In this document: positions 24,469-32,284 of the stretch, one piece after another | How the letters are laid out: every line of letters begins with the position of its first letter | How positions within the stretch are numbered: the first letter of the stretch is position 1 | Source of the DNA: Stenotrophomonas sp. UBA7346 | GTDB taxonomy: Bacteria > Pseudomonadota > Gammaproteobacteria > Xanthomonadales > Xanthomonadaceae | Direction: 5' to 3' | NCBI GenBank assembly: GCA_002471015.1 | Contig: DKPB01000062.1 | Location: 1-34,610, forward strand | Length of the DNA stretch: 34,610 nt | The notes under the pieces: model-generated | The model's database searches: none | The model's input: only the letters and a program-made list of their open reading frames with translations | What the model was told of the DNA's origin: nothing | Position numbers and translations under genes: made by a program

Positions 24469-26609
24469 GCCAGAAATACATCCGGATGCAGGCGCGCTTC
24501 ACGCGCACGCCGTTGTTGTTCTTCCACGGCGAGGGTGATGGCCTGCTCGCTGGCAACACCGCGGCGCACCAGGTAGTCACCAATACGCCCGTCACGGTGC
24601 GGACGATAGTCATCCAGCGCTGCCTGGAAGTGCTCGCGCGAAATCAGCTTCATCTCCACCAGCAAATCGCCCAGCAGTGGCACTGCATCGATCCTGTAGT
24701 CGGCGCCGCACATCAGCCGCAGCCCTGCGTTGATCTCGCTCTCGCGCGCCACCTGCTGCTCCACGCGGTCAACCCTGGCAAGCTCGGCAAGCCGCAGCAG
24801 CCCTTCATCGGGCAATGCGCTGGCCACGGCCAGGCGCAGGACCCCGGGCTCGCTGTCAGGCAACGGCAGCACACGCCAATGCACGCAGGCCTCCACCGGC
24901 AAGGGGAAGCGTCCGGCCTTCAGATAGGCCACATCGACGTTGGCACGCGGCAGCTCCTCCTGGAAGGAGATCGCCTCGGCCAGGGTCTCGTCATCCAGCC
25001 AGCCCTGCGCCACCAGGATCCGCCCCAGCGGCTGTTGGCGGCCGCCCTGTTGTTCCTCCAGCGCCTGCTGCAGGCGCTCGGGTTCCACCGCCTGCCAGAC
25101 GCTGAGCAATTCACCCAGTCGACGACGCGTTTGCACCAACTGATTGTTGGTGGGAAAGTCATGCATGGTCTTGTCCCAGACCAGACGCTTGCCGAACAGC
25201 AGATAGCCGGCAAACATGCGCCAGGCGCGGCCGGTGGCGGCGCAGTTGATGACATTGCCAACCACCATGCGCGGCACCGACATCACCGCGTGCTCCCAGC
25301 CGTACAGGCGGTTGACGAAGTACATGCGCTGCAGCACGCGGGTGCCCAGTGCCGCGGTGGTGATCAAGGCCACGACCATGGGCCAGGAGCCGGCTTGGAA
25401 CACGGTCGGAAACTCCATGTGCCAGACGCCGGTCATCTTCAGCACCCAGAACAGCATCAGCTGCAGGAACAACAGGTAGGCCAGGATGCTGACGAAGGAA
25501 GTGACGATGCCCTTGCGGTCACGCATCAGCAGGTAGCGATTGGCAATGCTGCCACCCCAACCCAGGGTCTCCCAGCTTTGCAGGCCAATGCCCAGTACCC
25601 AACGCGCCTTCTGCCGATAGGCCGCGCGGAAATTGTCGGGGAAGTATTCACGCACACACAGGGCCATCTTCAGGTTGCGCTCGCGTACGCCGCCCCAGCC
25701 AAACCATGCCGACGGCCGGCGCACGCGGAATTCCACCGGAAAGCGGGCGAATATCGACTGCATGCCCATGCGCCCCAGGCGGGCGCCAATGTCGTAGTCC
25801 TCGGTAAGGCTGTCGGTGTTGAAGGGCTGGTTGTCGGTCTCGGCGCTAAGCGCCAGCAGCGCGCGCCGCGAGAAGCAGGTGCCGACGCCGGCCGAAGGCA
25901 CGGTTCCGGCCATGCTTTCACGCACGACCAGATCCTTGGCATGCCATTCGGCAAACTCGTCCATGTAGGTACCGGCAACCAGCTCGTACCACTCACGGTC
26001 CAGCGAGGTGACCGGCAGCTGGATCATGTCCTTGCGCGGCAACAGGTAGTTGAAGAAACGCAGCTCCAGCGGATGCAGCACATCCTCGCTGTCGTGCAGG
26101 ATGACGCCGGCAAATTCCAGGCCGTTGCGCTTCTCGTAGTCGAAGATGGACAGCACCAGCCAGTTCAGGCAGTCGGCCTTGTTGGTCGGCCCGGGGTGCG
26201 GTACTTCCACCCGCTGCAGGCGCCGATAGCGACGACGCATGCGTTCGACTTCGGCGATGGTCTGGTGGTCGTTGGGATAGGTGCCGACAAACACCACGTA
26301 CTCGCGGTAATCGAGCACGTCGATCATGTTCTCCACCATCTGCGCGATCACGTCGTACTCGGCCCAGGCCGGCACCATGATCGCCAGCGGCTGTTCGTCC
26401 CGGCTACGCAGGTCGTTGGCCGTCAACGGCCGGTAGGACGCACGCTTCACCACCGTAAGCTTGCGCCATACCAAACGGATCCAGTACCAGAGATCAATGA
26501 ACAGATCATCCAGGCTGGACAGCAGGATCAACACCGCCAGCACCACCGCGCCCTTCTCCAGAAGGGCGTAGTAGTTGGCAAGCATCACATTCCAGGTGAC
26601 GGCGTCCAT
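24465..26609 (-). CDS. nfrB: NfrB-like inner-membrane glycosyltransferase with two MshEN-type regions
   Basis: The product is 714 residues. An N-terminal membrane helix (about 20-48) precedes a GT2 polymerase domain with MVPAWAEYD (78-86), HDSED (172-176, metal site), TEDYDIG (269-275, catalytic) and RQKARW (332-337, the Q..RW motif). Further membrane helices lie at about 367-392 and 408-425. The tail holds MshEN/GspE_N-type motifs: RLGELL...LEEQ (497-520) with PLGRIL...ISFQ (527-550), and LLGDLL...LDDY (645-668) with RIGDYL...VEEQ (675-698). MshEN motifs bind c-di-GMP, and E. coli NfrB is reported to be controlled this way. It should polymerise a nucleotide sugar and feed the polymer outward. 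The donor is unknown; a ManNAc type is possible by analogy. The gene follows the bcsB-like stop by 6 nt. Confidence 0.88.
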   Translation of the reverse strand: MDAVTWNVMLANYYALLEKGAVVLAVLILLSSLDDLFIDLWYWIRLVWRKLTVVKRASYRPLTANDLRSRDEQPLAIMVPAWAEYDVIAQMVENMIDVLDYREYVVFVGTYPNDHQTIAEVERMRRRYRRLQRVEVPHPGPTNKADCLNWLVLSIFDYEKRNGLEFAGVILHDSEDVLHPLELRFFNYLLPRKDMIQLPVTSLDREWYELVAGTYMDEFAEWHAKDLVVRESMAGTVPSAGVGTCFSRRALLALSAETDNQPFNTDSLTEDYDIGARLGRMGMQSIFARFPVEFRVRRPSAWFGWGGVRERNLKMALCVREYFPDNFRAAYRQKARWVLGIGLQSWETLGWGGSIANRYLLMRDRKGIVTSFVSILAYLLFLQLMLFWVLKMTGVWHMEFPTVFQAGSWPMVVALITTAALGTRVLQRMYFVNRLYGWEHAVMSVPRMVVGNVINCAATGRAWRMFAGYLLFGKRLVWDKTMHDFPTNNQLVQTRRRLGELLSVWQAVEPERLQQALEEQQGGRQQPLGRILVAQGWLDDETLAEAISFQEELPRANVDVAYLKAGRFPLPVEACVHWRVLPLPDSEPGVLRLAVASALPDEGLLRLAELARVDRVEQQVARESEINAGLRLMCGADYRIDAVPLLGDLLVEMKLISREHFQAALDDYRPHRDGRIGDYLVRRGVASEQAITLAVEEQQRRAREARLHPDVFLA

Positions 26610-26615
26610 GGCAGC

Positions 26616-28823
26616 TTAGTGCGTATTCTCAAGCTTGCGGCGGTGGCGGATCTGCGCCACGCGGGCGGCCAGCAGCAGGAACACGACCACACCCACCAGC
26701 AACAACAACCACACCATGTGCCGCTGCCATGCCGGCTGCGGGTTGCCATCGACCGCCACCCGCAGGCCTTCCGGGTCGTTGCGGTCGAAGTCCTGCACCA
26801 AGCCGCTGCCATCCAGCACCGCGACTGAGCCGCGCATCAGCCGGAACGGCTCGGCGATGCTCGGGATACGGTTGCCCAGTTCGCGATAGATGACACCCTG
26901 CTTGCCGCTGCCGCCGGCCACTTCGACCAGGGCTGCGTTGTCCAGGCCAGCGAGGTCGAGCAGGGTTTCATCCTTGCTGCCGCTGATGCGCAATTGGCCG
27001 CCTTCGGCCACAGCCGCACTCTGGATACCTTCAGGCTGTACGTTGAATGCCAGGTAGGGCTGCCCCGGTGCAGGTACCGTCTTGCCCTTGGCCACGTCCA
27101 GGGTAGCGCGCTCCACCGAGGCACCCACCGCGTTGCTGACACGGATGACGGTCTGCAGGGTGGTCGGCGCGTTCTGCAACCACGCCTCGGGCACCACGAC
27201 CTGGTGCGGGCCCGACAGCTGCGCGGTCGCCCCCACGAAATCCGGGGCGCTGCCACGTTCCGCCATCACGATATGGCTGCTGGGCAGCAACGACACCGGA
27301 TACGGCGTGGCCGGGTCATGGCAATGCGGGCGTGCGGGTTGGCGCAGGAACGACACCCGCACCTCGTTGCGCGCGGCGATCGCATAGAGCGGCACCTTGG
27401 CGGTGATCCGCTGCGGTTTGCCATCGGTATTGAGCACCTTGGCACCGAGCAGGTAATCATTGAAGAAGATGGACGCCACTGCGCCCTCGCCCGCCCCGTT
27501 GGGCGCGGCCGATACATCGATCACAACCTCCGCAGGCAGCTTGCCGTCGCTGGAGATCAGGCCCAGGTCGGCATTGGCGATGCGGTCGCTGCGGGCAATG
27601 ATGTCCTGCGTGCCGGAGAACGTGCCCAGCCGATCCAGCAGCAGGATGCCCTTTTCATTGACCAGCGGCTGCGCCTTGTTGACCTGCAGGTTCTGGCCCA
27701 GGGCATAGGCACGCCACTGTGCGCCCAGCAGGCCGGCCACCTCACCCGCAGCGCCGGGCGTGACCACCAGCAGCGGTTGCCCCGCCACCACGGCGGCACT
27801 GACGTTGCGTCCTTCAACCGCCGTTTCCAGGGCCGCCATGCCGCCCTTGCGCCAGGCGGCGAACGCCGCGGCGCCATCGGCATCGGCAGCCGCTACCTGC
27901 GTTGCCAGCGCGTCCAGCGCGCGCTTCACCGATGCACGCAACGCCGGGCTGGCAACCACCACGTCCATCGGCAGCGCGCTGTTGCCGCCCAGCGACAGTA
28001 ACGCGCCCACTTCGGCATCGCTGCCGATGCGGTGCTGGGCTTCGCCCGCCGCCAATGCCGCGTAGGCCGGCACCGCCATCAGGCTGGCGGGTACCTGGGT
28101 ACCACGCAGGTCGATGCTGTCGCCCACCCTGGGCAGCGCCGCAACGCTGACCCGCTTGCCCGCCGTCTCCAGCACCGCGCCCACGCGCCATGCTGTGTCA
28201 TAACTGGCGGCATCAAGCTGGCGCCCTTCCACCAGCAGGCGTACCTGGCGCGGCAGCGCCGTCCAGGCTTTGGCCACCGTGTCGATGGCGCGCCCATCGA
28301 ACTGGTAGCTGAAGCGGGTATCCGGGCCAATCCGCAGCACGTTGGCCGGCGCACTCTGGTCGGCACACTGATAATCCGAGACGATCGACCACCAACCCAC
28401 GCCGAAACGCACGAAGCCGGTGGAACGCGGCTCCCCATCGATACCGATCAGCTGGCTCAGGTCGCCCTGGGCATCGGTGATGGTGCGGGCCGCCACGGCA
28501 TCGTCATCGATGCTCAACAGGTTGGACGTACGCCCCGGATGTCCGCGCAGATAGCGTGCATCCAGCTGCAACTGCGCGTTCTGGGTGGCCACACCGGCGG
28601 GAACTGGCAGGTACAGCTCGCGCTGGTTGTCCTGGCCGCGCAGGCTGATGGGTTGGCTGAAGCCCAGATCGCGCAGCGTCATGTTGCGCGAGACCAGCGC
28701 ATTGGTGCTCCACTCGCGGAACTGGCCGCCTGCCGTATCGGCAGCCATCGCCGGGGCGCACAGCACCAGGGAAAGGGAAAGCAACGGCAGCAGGCTGCCG
28801 GACTTGCGAAGCGTCAGGTTCAT
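26616..28823 (-). CDS. BcsB-like periplasmic subunit of the polysaccharide synthase
   Basis: The product is 735 residues: a signal peptide (RKSGSLLPLLSLSLVLCAPAMA), a long beta-rich periplasmic part and one C-terminal membrane helix (about 705-726, VWLLLLVGVVVFLLLAARVA) followed by a basic tail RHRRKLENTH. The layout and segments such as NMTLRDLGFSQPISLRGQ, LDARYLRGHPGRTSNL, FFNDYLLGAKVLN and RNEVRVSFLR match BcsB, which holds the synthase and guides the polymer across the periplasm. Here the partner synthase would be NfrB rather than BcsA. The start overlaps the stop of a small upstream frame (ATGA). Start 28823 is chosen because the signal peptide begins there. The family match is by architecture and motifs; the polymer is not cellulose as far as can be judged. 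Confidence 0.8.
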   Translation of the reverse strand: MNLTLRKSGSLLPLLSLSLVLCAPAMAADTAGGQFREWSTNALVSRNMTLRDLGFSQPISLRGQDNQRELYLPVPAGVATQNAQLQLDARYLRGHPGRTSNLLSIDDDAVAARTITDAQGDLSQLIGIDGEPRSTGFVRFGVGWWSIVSDYQCADQSAPANVLRIGPDTRFSYQFDGRAIDTVAKAWTALPRQVRLLVEGRQLDAASYDTAWRVGAVLETAGKRVSVAALPRVGDSIDLRGTQVPASLMAVPAYAALAAGEAQHRIGSDAEVGALLSLGGNSALPMDVVVASPALRASVKRALDALATQVAAADADGAAAFAAWRKGGMAALETAVEGRNVSAAVVAGQPLLVVTPGAAGEVAGLLGAQWRAYALGQNLQVNKAQPLVNEKGILLLDRLGTFSGTQDIIARSDRIANADLGLISSDGKLPAEVVIDVSAAPNGAGEGAVASIFFNDYLLGAKVLNTDGKPQRITAKVPLYAIAARNEVRVSFLRQPARPHCHDPATPYPVSLLPSSHIVMAERGSAPDFVGATAQLSGPHQVVVPEAWLQNAPTTLQTVIRVSNAVGASVERATLDVAKGKTVPAPGQPYLAFNVQPEGIQSAAVAEGGQLRISGSKDETLLDLAGLDNAALVEVAGGSGKQGVIYRELGNRIPSIAEPFRLMRGSVAVLDGSGLVQDFDRNDPEGLRVAVDGNPQPAWQRHMVWLLLLVGVVVFLLLAARVAQIRHRRKLENTH

Positions 28824-29104
28824 CGGGCCAGCTCGAAGGGATGAAATACGAAGGACAACGCCGCCGCAGGCGGCGCCAGTGAGGGCGCAGGTTCTGTTGT
28901 GGGCCGATTGCACTGGCGCCCATGCGCGGGCGCGGCACCGTAGCGGATGCTGCGGCCCTGGAGGAGCGAGGGCGCCGACGGCCCTGCTTCCTGACTATAG
29001 AGATTGCTGGGGCAGTTTCCGCCGGGGATCACGCCCAACGACGGGTAAGAAAATGCACCGCCCTTGACTCCCCCGGGACGGATGCCCGACAACGGAATTC
29101 CCAT
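28820..29104 (-). CDS. Small hypothetical protein, first gene of the exopolysaccharide operon
   Basis: The product is 94 residues, Gly- and Pro-rich (starts MGIPLSGIRPGGVKGG, ends LSFVFHPFELAR), with no recognised family, no membrane helix and no signal peptide. Three things support a real gene: GAGG (29110-29113) 5 nt before the ATG, the stop overlapping the bcsB-like start as ATGA (28820-28823), and a candidate promoter about 45 bp upstream. A GTG at 29149 would add 15 codons but lies at or before the predicted transcript start. It might be a leader whose translation couples to bcsB-like, or a small regulator or assembly factor like those in bcs operons. Function is unknown; it could also be a chance frame. 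Confidence 0.5.
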   Translation of the reverse strand: MGIPLSGIRPGGVKGGAFSYPSLGVIPGGNCPSNLYSQEAGPSAPSLLQGRSIRYGAAPAHGRQCNRPTTEPAPSLAPPAAALSFVFHPFELAR

Positions 29105-29151
29105 GGTCCCCTCGCCAGAGACAATGCGTACCCCTGTGTACGCTGGCACAG

Positions 29152-29182
29152 ATTTTACACGGCCGTACCCGGGAAATGTAAA
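29152..29182 (-). promoter_or_regulatory. Candidate sigma-70 promoter of the exopolysaccharide operon
   Basis: On the minus strand TTTACA (29182-29177; 5 of 6 matches to the -35 consensus) is followed 17 bp later by TGTAAA (29159-29154), or 19 bp later by TAAAAT (29157-29152), as the -10. The first transcribed base would be near 29145-29147. TTTTACA and TGTAAAA also form an inverted repeat across the element. It is the only AT-rich patch in the gap. Confidence 0.5.
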
Positions 29183-29185
29183 AAA

Positions 29186-29201
29186 TGCGAACTACGTCAC
29201 A
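29186..29201 (-). promoter_or_regulatory. Candidate Clp/CRP-type activator site upstream of the exopolysaccharide promoter
   Basis: TGTGA-CGTAGT-TCGCA (minus strand) matches TGTGA-N6-TCACA at 9 of 10 positions. It ends 3 bp before the candidate -35 and is centred near -47 from the predicted start. In xanthomonads Clp controls exopolysaccharide and extracellular enzyme genes and is released from DNA by c-di-GMP. The role is inferred from match and position. Confidence 0.5.
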
Positions 29202-29274
29202 AACGTAAGACTCGCTTGTGTGCAGCCGTGGTGAACAATGCCGTGCGCGCCTTCACCGCAGCTTTACCCCCAAC

Positions 29275-30447
29275 TTACTGATTTACCTGGAAAACCTGGC
29301 GAAGATAGGACAGGTAGCCCGGGTCGTCGCACATGCTCTTGCCCGGCGAATCGCTCAATTTGGCCACCGGCTGACCGTTACAGCGGACCATCTTTATTAC
29401 GATGTTCAGCGGCGTGGGGCCCAGATCATTGGTCAGATGTGTCCCCACCCCGAACGCCACCTGGCAGCGGCCGCGGAAATAGTCGTACAGCTGCATCACC
29501 TTTTCGATGTTCAAGCCGTCGCTGAACACCAGGATCTTGCTCACGGGATCGGTACGGTTGGCCTTGAAGTGCGCCAGCATGCGGTCACCCCACGAAAACG
29601 GGTCGCCCGAGTCGTGGCGCACACCATCGAACAACTTGCAGAAATAGGTATCGAAGTCGCGCAGGAACGCATCCAGCCCGACCACGTCCGACAACGCAAT
29701 GCCCAGGTCACCGCGGTACTCGCGCGCCCACGACTCCAGCGCCGTCACCTGCGAATCACGCAGGCGCGGCCCCAATGCCTGGAACGCCTGCAGGTACTCG
29801 TGGGCCATGGTGCCATGCGGGGTCATGCCATACAGGCGCGCGAAATGCACATTGCTGGTGCCGACGAACTGCGACCCCAGCGCATCGCGCAGCATCGGCA
29901 GCATGGTGCCATGCCACTCCCGCGAGTAACGCCGGCGCGAGCCGTAATCGGCAATGCGGCAGTTCTCGAACCCCGGGGTGTCACGCAGCAGCGCGGTCTT
30001 GGCCTGCAGGCGGCGCTCACCTTCGGCGAAATCCGGCGTGGTGGTATTGCGGAACCAGACCTCGTTGATGATCGCCAGCAGCGGCACCTCGAACATGATG
30101 GTGTGCAGCCAGGGGCCGGTGATATCCAACTCGATCTCGCCCGGCACCGTCTGCGAGGGACGCAGGTCGATGTACTTGCGATCCAGGTGGAACAGGCCGA
30201 GGAAATCGATGAAGTCCGCCTTCACGAAGCGCAGGCGGCGCATGTATTCCAGCTCTTCGCTGCTGAAGCGCAGGCTGCACAGGTGATCGATCTCAACGTT
30301 GATCTGGTCGATGTACCGCGCCAGGTCGATGCCCGGGGTGCGGCACTTGAACCGGTACTGGACGATGGCGCCAGGGTACTGGTGCAGTACCGCCTGCATC
30401 ATCGTGAATTTGTAGAGGTCGGTGTCCAGCAGGGATTGGATGATCAT
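29275..30447 (-). CDS. pncB: Nicotinate phosphoribosyltransferase
   Basis: The product is 390 residues, close to E. coli PncB (400). It starts MIIQSLLDTDLYKFTMMQAV, the conserved family N-terminus, and carries DYGSRRRYSREWHGTML with the conserved catalytic His region, GTSNVHFARLYGMTPHGTMAHEY, VRHDSGDPFSWGDRML and LVFSDGLNIEKVMQLYDYF, the phosphoribose-binding parts. It converts nicotinate and PRPP to nicotinate mononucleotide with ATP hydrolysis in the NAD salvage pathway, in the cytoplasm. The start 30447 is fixed by the family N-terminus; 12 codons further upstream are open but not conserved. It is separated from the glycosyltransferase gene by 137 bp and from the next operon by 170 bp, so it is probably transcribed on its own. 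Confidence 0.95.
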   Translation of the reverse strand: MIIQSLLDTDLYKFTMMQAVLHQYPGAIVQYRFKCRTPGIDLARYIDQINVEIDHLCSLRFSSEELEYMRRLRFVKADFIDFLGLFHLDRKYIDLRPSQTVPGEIELDITGPWLHTIMFEVPLLAIINEVWFRNTTTPDFAEGERRLQAKTALLRDTPGFENCRIADYGSRRRYSREWHGTMLPMLRDALGSQFVGTSNVHFARLYGMTPHGTMAHEYLQAFQALGPRLRDSQVTALESWAREYRGDLGIALSDVVGLDAFLRDFDTYFCKLFDGVRHDSGDPFSWGDRMLAHFKANRTDPVSKILVFSDGLNIEKVMQLYDYFRGRCQVAFGVGTHLTNDLGPTPLNIVIKMVRCNGQPVAKLSDSPGKSMCDDPGYLSYLRQVFQVNQ

Positions 30448-30511
30448 GGCCGCATTATGCGCTGGACCTCCCCACGCTCCCACCTACCGCCCCTGAACGG
30501 CCGGGAGCGCC

Positions 30512-30534
30512 GCAGGCCGACATGCACGGCCTGC
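30512..30534 (-). terminator. Hairpin between the glycosyltransferase gene and pncB
   Basis: GCAGGCCG (30512-30519) pairs with CGGCCTGC (30527-30534) around a 7-base loop, 50 bp after the glycosyltransferase stop. No T-run follows on the minus strand. It may weakly end the secretin/glycosyltransferase transcript. Confidence 0.3.
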
Positions 30535-30584
30535 CTGCGCCCGGCCATGCATGACCCCACGCCACATTGGTCAACCGCCGCGGC

Positions 30585-31421
30585 CTATCGCCTCAGGAAA
30601 AGACGCGGCACCTGCAGCACCGCATGCGCCCAGATCGCGCACCACACGCCGATCTTCACAGGCAGGCTACGCGTGGAAGCCTCGAACTTGCGGAAGTAAC
30701 GCCACAGGCCGCGGTGCTTGTGCCACTCGACAAAGTAAGGCCGCGAGCGGCTGGAGACACCCCGCACATGCACGACCTGCAGCGCATTGGCGATGGCGAC
30801 CACGGCCCCCTCCTCGCGTGCCCGGCGGCACAGGTCCAGATCCTCGGCATGCAGGCGGTAGCCACCATCCCAGCCGTGCAGGCGGTCAAACAGGCCACGC
30901 GGCATCAACAGCAGGGCGCCGGACAAGGCCTGCACCCGTTGCAAAGGCACGGAACGGTCCACCTCCACCGCCAGCCGCGAACCTGCCCCCGGGTTGCGCA
31001 GCATCGCCGCAAAATCCGGGTCGCGCCGGCGCACCGCTGGGTCGGCCACGCCCTGCTCATCCACCTGTTCCACCCCCAGCAGGCAATCCCCCAGGGGCTG
31101 GCCCAACGCACGCAGGCGCGACAGGGTCTGCGGCTGCACCATCAGGTCGGGGTTGATGAAAGCCAGCCACGGCGCGTGGCAATCCCGGGCGCCCTGGTTG
31201 CACGCCGTCGCCATGCCGGGATTGTCGGGGTTGGCGATGAAACGCACCCGCGCATCGGCCAGGGCATGGCGCTGCGCGATTTCCACCGACCCATCGCGCG
31301 AGGCATTGTCCACCACGCGGATTTCAGCCACATCATCTGCTGCACGCAGGTGCTGCAGGCATTGGTCCAACGTGGTGGCGCTCTGGTAGCTGACCACCAC
31401 CACGGCAATCGTTTCGTTCAC
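30585..31421 (-). CDS. GT2-family glycosyltransferase (rhamnosyltransferase-like)
   Basis: The product is 278 residues. The N-terminal GT-A domain shows IAVVVVSYQSATTLDQCLQHL, RVVDNASRDGS (the nucleotide-binding DNAS.DGS motif), NPGMATACNQGA and LAFINPDLMV (the metal-binding NPD variant of DxD). GALLLMPRGLFDRLHGWDGGY.LHAEDLDLCRRA supplies the catalytic ED motif. This fits rhamnosyltransferase-type GT2 enzymes that extend O-antigen or other surface glycans in the cytoplasm. The start overlaps the stop of the gene upstream by 4 nt (ATGA, 31418-31421), so the two glycosyltransferase genes are coupled. Acceptor and donor cannot be told from the sequence. Confidence 0.85.
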   Translation of the reverse strand: MNETIAVVVVSYQSATTLDQCLQHLRAADDVAEIRVVDNASRDGSVEIAQRHALADARVRFIANPDNPGMATACNQGARDCHAPWLAFINPDLMVQPQTLSRLRALGQPLGDCLLGVEQVDEQGVADPAVRRRDPDFAAMLRNPGAGSRLAVEVDRSVPLQRVQALSGALLLMPRGLFDRLHGWDGGYRLHAEDLDLCRRAREEGAVVAIANALQVVHVRGVSSRSRPYFVEWHKHRGLWRYFRKFEASTRSLPVKIGVWCAIWAHAVLQVPRLFLRR

Positions 31422-32281
31422 TGCAGCTCCGTGCCTTGCGGGGTGTCACAGGCATCGAAAAGATCGGGCTGTGCGGCGGGCATTATCGCCTGCGCATACA
31501 ACTGCTGCAGCTGCTGGCGGTGCAGGTACAACGGGTCGTTCATCAGGAACGCGGCCAAGCGTGCAGTCCACGCCGGCCAGCGGTTGGCCAATACTTCCAT
31601 GTCGCCATCGGCCGGCTGGCCCTCATGCTTGCGGCCGGCAAAGGCGTTGTCACACAGCACATTGCGCCAACCCAGCCCGCTCATGCGCAGGCTCAGATCC
31701 ACCAGCGCCGCGTACCAGGAGCCATAACTGTCGGTATCCAGGCCACCGGCGCGCCTGCGCGCACTGCCGCGTATCAGCACCGCATGGGTGATGGCCGACG
31801 GCAACTCGGGCTGCAGCAGCGGCATCGCGGCCAGCGCCAGGGCCAGACGCGCGCCGTCGTCCGGCAACGCATTGAGCTCGGCCGCACGCGGCCAGGCCAC
31901 GGTTTCGCCAGCGTTGCTCCACGGTGTGGCGGTGGCGATGGAAGCATCACGCGCCAGGCAGTCGCTGAGCTGCTGCAGCCAGCCCACGCCCGGCAATGCA
32001 TCCGGGGCCAGCACCGCCACATCGGCGTCGCCACATGCCCGCAGCATTTCCTGCAGGTGTGCGGGCTCGCCGATCGGCCGCGGCCTGCGCGTGTACTCGG
32101 CCTGCAATGCGGTACGCGCCAACCAGTGTTCGATCACCGCCAGGCCACGGGGGCCGGCCTGGCCATCGTCGGCCAGCCACACCGGCGTGCCGGCGGGCGT
32201 GTTGGCCTCCAACGCTGCCAGACAGGCGTCCAGCGCGGCATCATCCACCCCTACTGGCAACAGAATGACCGGCAGGGGCAT
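31418..32281 (-). CDS. Diverged glycosyltransferase-like protein coupled to the secretin gene
   Basis: The product is 287 residues. The N-terminus MPLPVILLPVGVDDAALDACLAALEANT resembles the start of a GT2 domain, and the middle (DADVAVLAPDALPGVGWLQQL, then RRAGGLDTDSYGSWYAALVDLSLRM) sits where GT2 proteins have the metal site and the ED motif. The classical motifs are degraded: APDA replaces DxD and no clear ED is present. It may be an inactive or highly specialised glycosyltransferase working with the next gene. It starts 3 nt after the xpsD/gspD stop, so it is translated with the secretion operon. No signal peptide or membrane helix is seen. The assignment rests on architecture and neighbourhood. 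Confidence 0.62.
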   Translation of the reverse strand: MPLPVILLPVGVDDAALDACLAALEANTPAGTPVWLADDGQAGPRGLAVIEHWLARTALQAEYTRRPRPIGEPAHLQEMLRACGDADVAVLAPDALPGVGWLQQLSDCLARDASIATATPWSNAGETVAWPRAAELNALPDDGARLALALAAMPLLQPELPSAITHAVLIRGSARRRAGGLDTDSYGSWYAALVDLSLRMSGLGWRNVLCDNAFAGRKHEGQPADGDMEVLANRWPAWTARLAAFLMNDPLYLHRQQLQQLYAQAIMPAAQPDLFDACDTPQGTELQ

Positions 32282-32284
32282 GGC

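Noticed and set aside
24051..26828. Open frame of 925 codons on the plus strand
   Set aside because: It is antisense to nfrA and nfrB, whose motifs are unmistakable; its product is low-complexity His/Gln-rich and has no ribosome binding site.
26616..28823. Cellulose synthase operon
   Set aside because: The BcsB-like subunit is present, but there is no BcsA with PilZ domain, no BcsZ and no BcsC; the synthase and exporter are of NfrB/NfrA type.
28824..29150. Possible c-di-GMP (GEMM-type) riboswitch in the leader of the exopolysaccharide operon
   Set aside because: I looked for the conserved GEMM elements on the minus strand and found no convincing paired stems or tetraloop; the leader to the small gene is only about 40 nt.
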